The position numbers were made by a program, and so were the translations under genes. Below, in pieces: positions 7,572 through 16,296 of a stretch of 64,000 nt of DNA; the stretch's first letter is position 1; every line of letters begins with the position of its first letter. The notes under the pieces are model-generated. The model was not told the origin of the DNA and did no database searches. It saw only the letters and a list, made by a program, of their open reading frames with translations. Where the stretch lies: assembly GCF_014268815.2 (NCBI RefSeq), contig NZ_JABWRE020000001.1, positions 687,001 to 751,000 of the forward strand, read 5' to 3'. This stretch comes from Pseudomonas urmiensis. Lineage in GTDB: Bacteria; Pseudomonadota; Gammaproteobacteria; Pseudomonadales; Pseudomonadaceae.

Positions 7572-8522
7572 ATGCAGGCAGGCAAACTGATCGTGGGTAC
7601 GGACGTCGCAAAGGCTGAGTTGGTTATCCATCACGACGCTAGTGATGAGGTAATCAAACTGAAAAATTCAAAACCCGACATCAAGCGATGGTTGAAACAA
7701 CAGCCGCTCAACACGGCTATCGCAGTTGAAGCGACCAACGTCTATCACTTGGACCTGGTCGAGTTAGCCCATGGTGCGGGTCTTGAGGTTTATGTCATTG
7801 ATGGCTTTCAACTGAGCAACTATCGGAAAAGTGTTGGAGGACGAGTCAAAACTGACCCTTCTGATGCGAGATTGTTGTCCCGGTTCTTGAGAAACGAAGG
7901 GGAAGATCTTCGCCCCTGGAGCCCCCCTCCCGCCGTCTACGGCAAGGTCCAGAGCCTTCTGCGACGCAGAGCTGCCTTGGTGACAGCGCGCACTGCAATG
8001 ACTCAGAGCTGGGCCAATGAAAGCCTTTTGAAGAGCGCCTTCGAAGTGTTCGTCAAATCGATAGACCGCCTCGATTTACTGATTCAGAAAAAACTTAAGG
8101 ACGTGCTCCGAGAAGCCGGACTACAAGAACAAGTGGCTCGCTGCCAAGCCGTAGAAGGAATTGGTTTTCTGACCGCTGCGGCATTAGTCATGGCCTTTGT
8201 CAGAGGCGAATTTAAAAACAGTGACTCCTTCATCGCATTCCTTGGAATGGACCTGCGAGTTAATGACTCTGGGCAGACGAATGGACGTCGTCGCCTGACA
8301 AAGCGGGGATGTTCAGAGATCCGTCGTTTGCTGCACAACGCGGCAATGTCCGCCAGCAGGTCGGCCGCTTGGAGAGACCTTTATGAGCAGCATCGAAACA
8401 GCGGTAAAGCAACAACCCAAGCCTTGGTCATCTTGGCTCGAAAGCTTGCCCGCGTGGCTTTCGCCCTGATGAAAAATCAGGGCGAATACATCACCAGAGC
8501 TATGAAATTGGCTTGCCCATAA
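7572..8522 (+). CDS. IS110-family transposase (DEDD recombinase)
   Basis: The 316-residue protein has the RuvC-like DEDD_Tnp_IS110 domain with Asp11 (VGTDVAKA), Glu53 (AVEATN), Asp95 and Asp98 (TDPSDAR), a middle helical coiled region, and the C-terminal Transposase_20 domain (VEGIGFLTAAALV, then TNGRRRLTKRGCSEIRRLL) with serines 260 and 262 as candidates for the catalytic Ser. IS110 recombinases use a bridge RNA to join donor and target DNA. The protein looks intact, so the element may be active. It shares little codon bias with neighbouring Pseudomonas genes. Confidence 0.93.
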   Translation: MQAGKLIVGTDVAKAELVIHHDASDEVIKLKNSKPDIKRWLKQQPLNTAIAVEATNVYHLDLVELAHGAGLEVYVIDGFQLSNYRKSVGGRVKTDPSDARLLSRFLRNEGEDLRPWSPPPAVYGKVQSLLRRRAALVTARTAMTQSWANESLLKSAFEVFVKSIDRLDLLIQKKLKDVLREAGLQEQVARCQAVEGIGFLTAAALVMAFVRGEFKNSDSFIAFLGMDLRVNDSGQTNGRRRLTKRGCSEIRRLLHNAAMSASRSAAWRDLYEQHRNSGKATTQALVILARKLARVAFALMKNQGEYITRAMKLACP

Positions 8523-8651
8523 CCATAGAATCTCCCACGCTGGCAGTGTTCTATCAAACAGCACGTGGGAGCGGGCTTGCCGCGCGATAGGGGCGCCTAG
8601 GCCCAAATGTGTTTATCATAGGCGTCTCTTTGCCTGGCTTGCACGAACACC

Positions 8652-9146
8652 ATGACCGAGAACGACTATACCCTCGCCTGGGGCCTCTATGCCGTGGCCG
8701 CCCTGGGCTGCCTGCTGGTGGGCTTCAAACTCACCGGCTGGATGTGGCGTTGGCTGCGCGAACCGCTGCGGGTGATCATCGCGGTGCTGCTGCTGACCCC
8801 AACCATCGTCGATCCGGTCAAGGAAAGCTTCGCCCCGGCCATCGCCATCAGTGCCTTGGATATCGCCTTCAAGGTCGGTAACAACGCTTGGCGCGCCGCC
8901 TCGGACCTGGCCATGTACGGCATGATCGCCTTTGCCCTGTATCTGCTCTTCGTGCTGATCCGCTGGCCGCTGGAAAAACGCGCCCGCGAGCGCCGCGAGC
9001 AGGCCGAAGCCGCCGCCCAGCGCCAGGTCAACGAAGATGACCAGGTGCTGGTCGAGGCGTCGGTTGCCGCCGATCGCAATGACCGTTATCGCAACGACCC
9101 GCCGCCAGCGGCCCCTGGCCGCGGCCGGGTCGAGCCCCGTCTGTAA
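8652..9146 (+). CDS. Small inner-membrane protein, conserved hypothetical
   Basis: The 164-residue product has three or four hydrophobic segments (about residues 9-28, 36-55 and 86-105), then a charged, Arg/Glu-rich cytoplasmic-type tail (EKRARERREQAEAAAQRQ) and a Pro/Arg-rich end. I do not recognise a named family. It heads a three-gene run with a class II amidotransferase and a DUF2937 protein (gaps of 14 and 9 bp), so the three are probably one operon. No strong ribosome site precedes ATG 8652. Confidence 0.75.
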   Translation: MTENDYTLAWGLYAVAALGCLLVGFKLTGWMWRWLREPLRVIIAVLLLTPTIVDPVKESFAPAIAISALDIAFKVGNNAWRAASDLAMYGMIAFALYLLFVLIRWPLEKRARERREQAEAAAQRQVNEDDQVLVEASVAADRNDRYRNDPPPAAPGRGRVEPRL

Positions 9147-9160
9147 AGGAAGCCGCGCAT

Positions 9161-9934
9161 ATGTGCGAACTGCTGGGCATGAGTGCCAACGTCCCCACTG
9201 ACATTGTCTTCAGCTTCTCCGGGCTGATGCAGCGCGGCGGCCGCACCGGTCCGCACCGCGATGGCTGGGGCATCGGTTTCTATGAAGGGCGCGGCCTGCG
9301 TCTGTTCCAGGACCCGGCAGCGAGCAGCGAATCGGAAGTGGCCAAGCTGGTCCAGCGCTATCCGATCAAGAGCGAGGTGGTCATCGGTCATATTCGCCAG
9401 GCCAACGTCGGCAAGGTCTGCCTGTCCAATACCCACCCGTTCGTGCGCGAACTGTGGGGGCACAACTGGTGTTTCGCGCACAACGGCCAACTGGCTGATT
9501 TCAGCGGACAGAAAACCTTCTATCGGCCCGTTGGCGACACCGACAGCGAAGCGGCCTTCTGCGACCTGCTCAACCGCGTGCGTAGCGCCTTCCCGGAGCC
9601 GGTCAAGGTCGAGCAACTGTTGCCCGTGTTGGTCGAGGCCTGCGCCGAGTACCGTGGCAAGGGCGTGTTCAATGGCTTGCTGAGCAACGGCGACTGGCTG
9701 TTCTGCTTCTGTTCGACCAAGCTGGCGCACATTACCCGTCGCGCACCGTTTGGCCCGGCCAGGCTCAAGGATGTCGACATGATCGTCGACTTCCAGGCAG
9801 AAACCACTCCCAATGACGTGGTCACGGTGATTACCACCGAGGCCCTGACCGAAAACGAAACCTGGCACCGTTATGAGCCCGGCCAATGGGCGCTGTGGCG
9901 CCATGGCGAGTGCATCGCCCACGGGCAAAGCTAA
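9161..9934 (+). CDS. Class II glutamine amidotransferase (YafJ-like)
   Basis: The mature N-terminus would expose the nucleophile Cys2 (MCELLGMSAN). The fold residues of Ntn glutaminases follow: RTGPHRDGWGIGFY, VVIGHIRQAN, CFAHNGQL and the GDTDSEAAFC loop. The 257-residue length fits the stand-alone YafJ group, which has only the glutaminase domain and no synthase partner in the same chain; its acceptor is unknown. The ribosome site AAAGGA is 10 bp before the ATG. Middle gene of the 8652-10465 operon. Confidence 0.88.
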   Translation: MCELLGMSANVPTDIVFSFSGLMQRGGRTGPHRDGWGIGFYEGRGLRLFQDPAASSESEVAKLVQRYPIKSEVVIGHIRQANVGKVCLSNTHPFVRELWGHNWCFAHNGQLADFSGQKTFYRPVGDTDSEAAFCDLLNRVRSAFPEPVKVEQLLPVLVEACAEYRGKGVFNGLLSNGDWLFCFCSTKLAHITRRAPFGPARLKDVDMIVDFQAETTPNDVVTVITTEALTENETWHRYEPGQWALWRHGECIAHGQS

Positions 9935-9943
9935 GGACGCTGC

Positions 9944-10465
9944 ATGTTCAGAAGTTACCTGCGGTTGCTGCTGTTCACCTTCGGCCTGTTGGCCGGTATT
10001 CAGGTCCCGGGCGTGGTCAAGGACTACAGCCAGCGGGTCGAGGCGCATGTACTGGAGTCGCGCGAGGCGCTGTCGGGCTTCCAGGAGACCGCCGAGCGCT
10101 TCTTCAAAGGCGATTTGCAGGCGCTGGTGCGCCACTATCGCAGCAGTGACGATCCAGTGTTTCTCAGCGACGCCAACAGCATCGAGAGCCTGCTGATCCG
10201 CAATCAGTTGCTCGAACGCGAGTGGCAGGCGTTGCAAGGGTCGTGGTTGAGCCGTAGTTGGCATGTGCTGGTGCAGGCCGATCCACAGCTGCGCGATGAA
10301 ACCCTCAAAGGCTACAGCTACCAGATTCTGCTGGTGCCAGAGGCGATTGGCTGGGGCCTGGGGGCGGGGTTCTTGCTGGCCTTGGTGGTCGAGAGTGTGT
10401 TGCTGCTGGTCGGCTGGGTGATTCTTGGCGGGCGGCGCAAGGCGGTCAAGGAGAGCTGGCGCTAA
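9944..10465 (+). CDS. DUF2937 family membrane protein
   Basis: The 173-residue protein has an N-terminal hydrophobic segment (LRLLLFTFGLLAGIQVPGVV), a soluble helical middle (about residues 28-125, Glu/Arg-rich), and a C-terminal hydrophobic stretch (IGWGLGAGFLLALVVESVLLLV). This arrangement matches DUF2937, found mainly in proteobacteria and without known function. Ribosome site AAGGA precedes the ATG; it is the last gene of the run and is followed by a REPIN. Confidence 0.8.
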   Translation: MFRSYLRLLLFTFGLLAGIQVPGVVKDYSQRVEAHVLESREALSGFQETAERFFKGDLQALVRHYRSSDDPVFLSDANSIESLLIRNQLLEREWQALQGSWLSRSWHVLVQADPQLRDETLKGYSYQILLVPEAIGWGLGAGFLLALVVESVLLLVGWVILGGRRKAVKESWR

Positions 10466-10480
10466 GTTTGGCGGCGCCTT

Positions 10481-10565
10481 TGCCAGCTTTATCGCGGGGC
10501 AAGCCCGCTCCCACGCAGTGCAAGAAGACGCGTGGGAGCGGGCTTGCCCCGCGATGAGGCCGGCA
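10481..10565. repeat. REPIN between convergent genes
   Basis: Inverted REP copies at 10481-10516 and 10530-10565 share the outer TGCC...GGCA flanks and the core ATCGCGGGGCAAGCCCGCTC. It sits between the stops of the DUF2937 and VWA genes. Confidence 0.88.
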
Positions 10566-10568
10566 AAT

Positions 10569-11747
10569 CTACTTGGACAGATATTTCATCGCATCCTCCA
10601 ACCCCTGCAAGGTCAGCGGATACATCTTGTCTTCGACCAGGTCGCGGATCAGGTGGGTCGAAGCGGTGTAGTCCCAGGTCTGCTTGGGGTACGGGTTGAT
10701 CCAGACGATCTTCTTGAATTTCTCCTTGAAGCGCTGCATCCACACATAGCCGGCTTCCTCGTTCCAGTGTTCGACACTGCCGCCAGGCTGGGTGATCTCG
10801 TAAGGCGCCATGGCCGCATCGCCAACGAACACCACCTTGTAGTCATCGCCGTACTTGTGCAGCAGGTCGAAGGTGGCAAAACGCTCTGACGTGCGGCGCA
10901 GGTTGTTTTTCCACACCGACTCGTACACGCAGTTGTGGAAGTAGTAGTACTCCAGGTGCTTGAACTCGGTCTTGCAGGCCGAGAACAGCTCTTCGCAAAC
11001 CCGCACATGGGCGTCCATCGAGCCGCCGATGTCGAACAGCAGCAGCAACTTCACCGTGTTGCGCCGCTCTGGGCGCATCTGGATGTTCAGCAGCCCGGCA
11101 TCGCGGGCGGTGTGGTCGATGGTGCCATCGATGTCCAGCTCTTCAGCCGCACCTTGGCGGGCGAACTTGCGCAGCCGGCGCAGGGCCAGCTTGATGTTGC
11201 GCGTGCCCAGTTCGACCTGATCGTCGAGGTTCTTGTACTCGCGCTGGTCCCAGACCTTGACCGCCTTGCCCTGGCGTTTGCCGGCCTCGCCGACCCGGAT
11301 GCCTTCAGGGTTGAAGCCACCTGAGCCAAACGGGCTGGTGCCGCCGGTGCCGATCCACTTGTTGCCGCCGGCGTGGCGTTCTTTCTGCTCTTCGAGGCGT
11401 TTCTTGAACTCCTCTATCAGCTTGTCCAGGCCACCGAGCGTTTGGATCTGCGCGCGCTCCTCATCGCTGAGCGAACGCTCGAACTCCTTGCGCAGCCAGT
11501 CTTCGGGGATCAGCGCTTCCAGGTGTCGGTCGAGGTTCTCCAGGCCCTTGAAGTAGGCGCCGAAGGCCCGGTCGAACTTGTCGAAGTGCCGCTCGTCCTT
11601 GACCAGAATCGCTCGGGCGAGGTAGTAGAACTCGTCCATGTCGGCGAACACCACTCGCTGCTGCAGGGCCGCGAGCAGGTCGAGCAGTTCGCGCACCGAG
11701 ACCGGCACCTTGGCCGCGCGCATTTCGTTGAACAGGTTGAGCAGCAT
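10569..11747 (-). CDS. VWA-domain (CoxE-like) protein
   Basis: The 392-residue protein has a helical N-terminal part and a C-terminal von Willebrand A domain starting near residue 225, with the metal-binding site LLLFDIGGSMDAHV (DxGxS-type MIDAS). The pattern ELGTRNIKLALRRLRKFARQ precedes it, as in CoxE-like proteins. Such proteins work with MoxR AAA+ ATPases as chaperones for metal insertion or complex assembly. The MoxR gene is immediately upstream (12 bp), and the ribosome site AGGAG supports the ATG at 11747. The client protein is not evident nearby. Confidence 0.88.
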   Translation of the reverse strand: MLLNLFNEMRAAKVPVSVRELLDLLAALQQRVVFADMDEFYYLARAILVKDERHFDKFDRAFGAYFKGLENLDRHLEALIPEDWLRKEFERSLSDEERAQIQTLGGLDKLIEEFKKRLEEQKERHAGGNKWIGTGGTSPFGSGGFNPEGIRVGEAGKRQGKAVKVWDQREYKNLDDQVELGTRNIKLALRRLRKFARQGAAEELDIDGTIDHTARDAGLLNIQMRPERRNTVKLLLLFDIGGSMDAHVRVCEELFSACKTEFKHLEYYYFHNCVYESVWKNNLRRTSERFATFDLLHKYGDDYKVVFVGDAAMAPYEITQPGGSVEHWNEEAGYVWMQRFKEKFKKIVWINPYPKQTWDYTASTHLIRDLVEDKMYPLTLQGLEDAMKYLSK

Positions 11748-11759
11748 GACCGGCTCCTG

Positions 11760-12605
11760 TCAGCGATTGCCGCGTCGGCTCATGAACGCCAGGCGCTCGA
11801 GCAGTTGCACGTCCTGCTCGTTCTTGACCAGGGCGCCGGCCAGCGGCGGGATGGCCTTGGTCGGATCGCGCTCGCGCAACACCGCTTCGCCGATATTGTC
11901 GGCCATCAGCAGCTTGAGCCAGTCGACCAGCTCGGAGGTGGAGGGCTTCTTCTTCAGGCCCGGCACCTTGCGCACATCGAAGAACACATCCAGCGCCTCG
12001 CTGACCAGCGACTGCTTGATGTTCGGGTAGTGCACATCGACGATCTTCTGCAGGGTATCGCGGTCGGGGAAGGCGATGTAGTGGAAGAAGCAGCGGCGCA
12101 GGAACGCGTCGGGCAGCTCTTTTTCGTTGTTCGAGGTAATGATGATGATCGGCCGCTGCTTGGCCTTGATGGTCTCGTCGATTTCGTAGACGTAGAACTC
12201 CATCTTGTCGAGCTCTTGCAGCAGGTCGTTGGGGAACTCGATGTCGGCCTTGTCGATCTCGTCGATCAGCAGGATCACCCGCTCTTCAGACTCGAACGCC
12301 TCCCACAGCTTGCCCTTCTTCAGGTAGTTGCGCACATCGTGGACCTTGTCCACGCCCAGCTGCGAGTCGCGCAGACGGCTCACTGCGTCGTACTCGTAGA
12401 GGCCCTGGTGGGCCTTGGTGGTCGACTTGATGTGCCAGGTGATCAGCTTGGCGCCGAAGGATGCCGCCAGTTGCTCGGCGAGCATGGTCTTGCCGGTGCC
12501 CGGCTCGCCTTTGACCAGCAGTGGGCGTTCCAGGGTAACCGCCGCGTTGACCGCCAGTTTCAGGTCGTCTGTGGCGACGTAGTCGCGGGTGCCTTCGAAC
12601 TTCAT
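11760..12605 (-). CDS. MoxR-family AAA+ ATPase
   Basis: The 281-residue ATPase has Walker A at residues 33-40 (GEPGTGKT), Walker B VILLIDEIDKAD, sensor 1 IIIITSNNEKELPDAFLRR with the Arg finger, and a short lid domain. An in-frame extension to 12731 would translate a REP sequence (NAWERACPAMRPP), so the ATG at 12605 (MKFEGTRDYV) is the start. It is the upstream partner of the VWA protein. MoxR/VWA pairs act together in protein-complex remodelling. Confidence 0.9.
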   Translation of the reverse strand: MKFEGTRDYVATDDLKLAVNAAVTLERPLLVKGEPGTGKTMLAEQLAASFGAKLITWHIKSTTKAHQGLYEYDAVSRLRDSQLGVDKVHDVRNYLKKGKLWEAFESEERVILLIDEIDKADIEFPNDLLQELDKMEFYVYEIDETIKAKQRPIIIITSNNEKELPDAFLRRCFFHYIAFPDRDTLQKIVDVHYPNIKQSLVSEALDVFFDVRKVPGLKKKPSTSELVDWLKLLMADNIGEAVLRERDPTKAIPPLAGALVKNEQDVQLLERLAFMSRRGNR

Positions 12606-12636
12606 CAACCTATCCTCTGTGCGGGGTGTCAGTGGC

Positions 12637-12716
12637 GGCCTCATCGCGGGGCAAGCCCGCTCCCACGCATTCTGTGTGTAGCGCGGCGTGGGAGCGGGCG
12701 TGCCCTGCGATAGGGG
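12637..12716. repeat. REPIN upstream of the MoxR gene
   Basis: Inverted REP copies at 12637-12668 and 12685-12716. The second is slightly degenerate (GGGCGTGCCCTGCGATAGG). Confidence 0.82.
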
Positions 12717-12821
12717 CGGCCCAGACAACATTGTCTATGTGTGTCAGCGACTATACCCCGGCCCTAGGCACGTGCAAACGCAGACCGGGTATTCAGTCCC
12801 TGAATGGCCCGTCACGCAGGC

Positions 12822-13895
12822 TCAGTCGGAATCAGGCGCAGGTTGCTCATATCGTGCATTGGACGCCTGCACGAAACCGTTACGCAGAATCTGCAAAAAG
12901 GCCTCAAACCCGCTGATGTCCTGCTGATGGACACTGCCGCTGAGTTCCACGCGGGTGGCGAACTGGTTTTTCGGCTGGTTTTTCAGCACGGTTTCCGAGG
13001 CGCCGACCAGCGCCTCCCAGATCGAACGGAAGAAACCCTTGTCCTTGTTCTCGACATCCTGCTGCCAATTGAACACATCCACATCGCGCAGCAGCGGCTT
13101 GATATAGCCATTGAGCCGACCCTTCTCGGCCTGGGCCTCGATCACCACATCGCCGTGGCCGGCGTTGAAGTCGAACTTGCCGTAGGCGCTGGCGAAATCG
13201 TTGAGTCGACGCAGCTGGATGCCCGTAGCACGCAGGCGGAACTCAAAGTCGTCGAAGTCGCTGAACGGATCGAAGGTCGCCCGGCTTTCCACCTTGGCGT
13301 CACCAAGCAATAGCGCAGAACCTTCGAAGCTGGCATCACGCCGACCTTTGTCGTCGCGCACATTGGTCAGGTTGCGGATACTCGCTTGCAATCGAGTGGC
13401 CTTGAGCTCGACGGGCGGCTTGGAGTTGTAATTGCGAAAGGTCAGCGTGCCATTGTCGATGCGCACTTCATTGAGGGTGATCGGCAGCAGCTTTTCCAGC
13501 TGCTGACGCCAGTCGGTGCCACGACCGGTCTGCGAATTCTGCTTGTTGCCGCCGTCGACGAAGTTCAGCTCTGGGCGGACGAACACCACTTCGGCCACCA
13601 CGGCCCGGTCGTACCACAACGCGTGCCAACTCACCGACAGGTCGATCAACGGCGCATCGACAAACGGCACTGGCACTTTGCCGGTGGTCTTGACGATCTT
13701 CAGCCCATTGATCTGGTAGGCCCCTCGCCACCAGGCCAAGTCGACATCGGTGATCTGGCCACGGTACTCGCCCATGTCGGCGAGCTTGTCGTTGAGGTAG
13801 TCGCGCACCAGGTAGGGCAGCGCCAGATGCAGCGCCACCAGCAGCACGACCAGGCTGGCCAGGCCGACCAGCGGCCAGCGATAACGCGCTTTCAT
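12822..13895 (-). CDS. DUF748 (AsmA-like) protein
   Basis: The 357-residue protein has an N-terminal membrane anchor (WPLVGLASLVVLLVALHLAL) and a long periplasmic part rich in beta-strand repeats (GQITDVDLAWWRGAYQINGL and onward), matching DUF748, which is related to the AsmA/TamB lipid-transport-like family. Proteins of this type are linked to envelope lipid movement or outer-membrane assembly in Gram-negatives, but the role of this short version is unknown. Monocistronic, divergent from cysK. Confidence 0.82.
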   Translation of the reverse strand: MKARYRWPLVGLASLVVLLVALHLALPYLVRDYLNDKLADMGEYRGQITDVDLAWWRGAYQINGLKIVKTTGKVPVPFVDAPLIDLSVSWHALWYDRAVVAEVVFVRPELNFVDGGNKQNSQTGRGTDWRQQLEKLLPITLNEVRIDNGTLTFRNYNSKPPVELKATRLQASIRNLTNVRDDKGRRDASFEGSALLLGDAKVESRATFDPFSDFDDFEFRLRATGIQLRRLNDFASAYGKFDFNAGHGDVVIEAQAEKGRLNGYIKPLLRDVDVFNWQQDVENKDKGFFRSIWEALVGASETVLKNQPKNQFATRVELSGSVHQQDISGFEAFLQILRNGFVQASNARYEQPAPDSD

Positions 13896-14020
13896 CGAAG
13901 GCTCTCCAATCGAGGATGTCCGGTTGACCGCAGGCCCGTCGAGGGAGTTCGAACGGGCTTTACGCTCCCGCCGGGCAGGCTTACCCTTGAAGCTTTCCCC
14001 GCTCGGTTAAGGACCCTGCC

Positions 14021-14995
14021 ATGAGCCGTATCTACGCAGACAACGCCCATTCCATCGGCAACACGCCGCTGGTGCAGATCAACCGTATCGCCCCGCGCGG
14101 GGTGACCATCCTGGCCAAGATCGAAGGGCGCAACCCTGGCTACTCGGTCAAGTGCCGGATCGGCGCCAACATGGTCTGGGACGCCGAAACCAGCGGCAAG
14201 CTCAAGCCGGGCATGACCATTGTCGAGCCGACCTCGGGCAACACTGGTATCGGCCTGGCCTTCGTCGCCGCCGCCCGCGGCTACAAGCTGCTGCTGACCA
14301 TGCCCGCCTCGATGAGCCTGGAACGGCGCAAGGTGCTCAAGGCTTTGGGCGCCGAGCTGGTGCTGACCGAGCCTGCCAAAGGCATGAAGGGCGCGATCGA
14401 GAAGGCCAACGAAATCGTCGCCTCCGACCCTGCCAAGTACTACCAGCCGGGCCAGTTCGACAACCCGGCCAACCCGGCGATCCACGAAAAGACCACCGGC
14501 CCGGAGATCTGGAACGACACCGATGGCGCGGTCGACGTGTTGGTCGCAGGCGTCGGCACCGGCGGCACCATCACCGGCGTGTCGCGCTATATCAAGAACA
14601 CCCAAGGCAAGCCGATCCTGTCGGTTGCCGTCGAGCCTATCGCCTCGCCGCTGATCAGCCAGACCCTGGCCGGCGAAGAGCTCAAGCCCAGCCCGCACAA
14701 GATCCAGGGCATCGGCGCAGGCTTCGTGCCGAAGAACCTTGACCTGTCGCTGGTCGACCAGGTCGAGACGGTCAGCGACGAAGAGTCCAAGGCCATGGCG
14801 CTGCGCCTGATGCAGGAAGAGGGCATCCTCTGCGGGATTTCCTGCGGCGCGGCGATGGCCGCGGCGGTGCGCCTGGCCGAGAAGCCGGAGATGCAGGGCA
14901 AGACCATCGTGGTGATCCTGCCTGATTCGGGTGAGCGCTACTTGTCGAGCATGCTCTTCGCCGATCTGTTCACCGAGCAGGAAAACCAGCAGTAA
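14021..14995 (+). CDS. cysK: Cysteine synthase A (O-acetylserine sulfhydrylase)
   Basis: This 324-residue PLP enzyme has the Schiff-base Lys44 in [14 protein letters not shown], the substrate loop [12 protein letters not shown], the PLP-phosphate loop [14 protein letters not shown] and the C-terminal SCGAAMAAA motif. It makes L-cysteine from O-acetylserine and sulfide. The length is typical for CysK rather than CysM. The ribosome site TAAGGA lies 8 bp before the ATG. A REP pair follows the stop. Confidence 0.93.
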   Translation: MSRIYADNAHSIGNTPLVQINRIAPRGVTILAKIEGRNPGYSVKCRIGANMVWDAETSGKLKPGMTIVEPTSGNTGIGLAFVAAARGYKLLLTMPASMSLERRKVLKALGAELVLTEPAKGMKGAIEKANEIVASDPAKYYQPGQFDNPANPAIHEKTTGPEIWNDTDGAVDVLVAGVGTGGTITGVSRYIKNTQGKPILSVAVEPIASPLISQTLAGEELKPSPHKIQGIGAGFVPKNLDLSLVDQVETVSDEESKAMALRLMQEEGILCGISCGAAMAAAVRLAEKPEMQGKTIVVILPDSGERYLSSMLFADLFTEQENQQ

Positions 14996-15009
14996 GCCTT
15001 CAGTCAGTG

Positions 15010-15082
15010 CCAGCCTCTTCGCGGGCAAGCCCGCTCCTACACGTACCGCGCAGTTCGGTAGGAGCTGGCTTGCCTGCGATGG
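15010..15082. repeat. REP pair downstream of cysK
   Basis: Left copy CAGCCTCTTCGCGGGCAAGC begins at 15011; the right copy, GGTAGGAGCTGGCTTGCCTG near 15057, is degenerate. Confidence 0.78.
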
Positions 15083-15262
15083 GCTGCATAGCAGTCGCCA
15101 ATGAGCGATTGCCTGACCCGGCGCAATAGCCAGCCACGGCCTTTATTACAAAATCTTCAACATTGCTATCCGACCCAAGTTGTTTTTACCCGCGTCGGAT
15201 GGGTTTATGATGTCCGGCTATCTGGAAGCGATGGCCTGATTTCCTATTCCAAGGAGTGTTGC

Positions 15263-16198
15263 ATGACCTTTTCCTTTGTCGCCAAGGCGGGTGTTCTGCT
15301 GGTGTTCTTCGGCAGCGTGCTGTTCGTGCACCTGCGCGGCAAGGCCCGGCTGCCGGTGCTACGCCAATTCGTCAACCATTCGGCGTTGTTCGCTCCCTAC
15401 AACAGCCTGATGTACCTGTTCTCCGGCGTGCCGTCCAAACCCTACCTGGACCGTCAGCGCTTCCCTGAGCTCGATGTGCTCAAGGACAACTGGCAAGTGA
15501 TCCGCGAAGAGGCCATGCGCCTGTTCGACGAGGGTTACATTCGCGCCGCCGAAAAAGACAACGACGCAGGCTTTGGCTCGTTCTTCAAGAAAGGCTGGAA
15601 GCGGTTTTACCTGAAGTGGTACGACAAACCGCTGCCTTCGGCGCAAGCCCTGTGCCCCAAGACCGTCGAGTTGGTCAGCAGCATTCCCAACGTCAAGGGC
15701 GCGATGTTCGCCCTGCTGCCCGGCGGCAGCCACCTCAATCCACACCGCGACCCGTTCGCCGGTTCGCTGCGTTACCACCTGGGCTTGTCCACGCCTAACT
15801 CGGACAACTGCCGCATCTACGTCGACGGCCAGCCGTATGCCTGGCGCGACGGTGAAGACGTGATGTTCGACGAGACCTTCGTGCACTGGGTGAAGAACGA
15901 AACCGAGGTGACTCGGGTGATCCTGTTCTGCGACGTCGAGCGCCCGCTCAACAGCCCGCTGATGACCCGCATCAACCGTAAGGTCAGCGCCTTCCTCGGC
16001 CGCGCCACCGCGCCGCAGAACACCGATGACGAGCGGGTTGGCGGCATCAACCAGGCGTACGCCTGGAGCAAGCGCTTCAGCAACAAGATCAGCACCCGGG
16101 TCAAGCAGTTCAAACGCGCCAATCCCAAGGCTTATCGAGTACTGCGGCCGGTGTTGGCAGTGGTGGTCGCTTACCTGCTGTATCGCTGGTTGTTCTGA
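15263..16198 (+). CDS. lpxO: Fe(II)/2-oxoglutarate-dependent lipid A hydroxylase (LpxO-like)
   Basis: The 311-residue protein has an N-terminal membrane helix (VAKAGVLLVFFGSVLFV), the aspartyl/asparaginyl beta-hydroxylase domain with iron ligands His161 and Asp163 (HLNPHRDPF) and His208 (ETFVHWVKN), and a C-terminal helix (VLRPVLAVVVAYLLYRWLF). LpxO adds a 2-hydroxyl to a secondary acyl chain of lipid A at the inner membrane. The frame is open to 15101, but ATG 15263 has the ribosome site AAGGAG (15251-15256) and starts the membrane helix. Pseudomonads often have two LpxO paralogues; which one this is cannot be told. Confidence 0.85.
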   Translation: MTFSFVAKAGVLLVFFGSVLFVHLRGKARLPVLRQFVNHSALFAPYNSLMYLFSGVPSKPYLDRQRFPELDVLKDNWQVIREEAMRLFDEGYIRAAEKDNDAGFGSFFKKGWKRFYLKWYDKPLPSAQALCPKTVELVSSIPNVKGAMFALLPGGSHLNPHRDPFAGSLRYHLGLSTPNSDNCRIYVDGQPYAWRDGEDVMFDETFVHWVKNETEVTRVILFCDVERPLNSPLMTRINRKVSAFLGRATAPQNTDDERVGGINQAYAWSKRFSNKISTRVKQFKRANPKAYRVLRPVLAVVVAYLLYRWLF

Positions 16199-16218
16199 GC
16201 CCAGCATCGCCGGGCCAA

Positions 16219-16250
16219 GCCCTGTGGGAGCGGGCTTGCCCCGCGATGAG
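16219..16250. repeat. Single REP
   Basis: CCTGTGGGAGCGGGCTTGCC followed by CCGCGATGAG. A decayed partner (ATCGCCGGGCCAAGCCCTG) is just upstream, at 16205-16223. Confidence 0.7.
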
Positions 16251-16296
16251 CGCAACGCTATAGTCAAACCCATTCACCTCACCCAAGAGCCTGTGC

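Larger units (their letters stand above)
7362..8533 (+). mobile_element. Complete IS110-family insertion sequence, 1172 bp
   Basis: The ends are set by the split REP: a CT dinucleotide stands at both junctions (7360-7361 and 8532-8533), the 2-bp core expected for this family. Near the ends lie the 8-bp inverted repeats TATGGTTA (7364-7371) and TAACCATA (8520-8527), the latter overlapping the transposase stop. The element holds a ~200-bp structured 5' non-coding region and one 316-codon transposase gene. Base composition and codon use are clearly less GC-rich than the flanking genes. Short subterminal repeats recall the IS1111 group, but the non-coding RNA is on the left, as in the IS110 group proper. 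Confidence 0.9.
7341..8592. repeat. REP pair interrupted by the IS110 element
   Basis: Left of the element is CTATCGCCGGGCAAGCCCGCT (7341-7361); right of it is CCCACGC (8534-8540). Joined, they restore an ordinary REP. A second, inverted REP follows at about 8563-8592 (GCACGTGGGAGCGGGCTTG onward), giving a normal REPIN with a ~20-bp spacer. The insertion is therefore in the 3' half of the first REP hairpin. Confidence 0.88.

Noticed and set aside
7392-7634. 80-codon minus-strand frames across the IS110 left end
   Set aside because: They overlap the structured RNA and the transposase start, and encode no known accessory protein.
12606-12731. N-terminal extension of the MoxR ATPase
   Set aside because: It would translate REP sequence (NAWERACPAM); the family start MKFEGTRDY lies inside.
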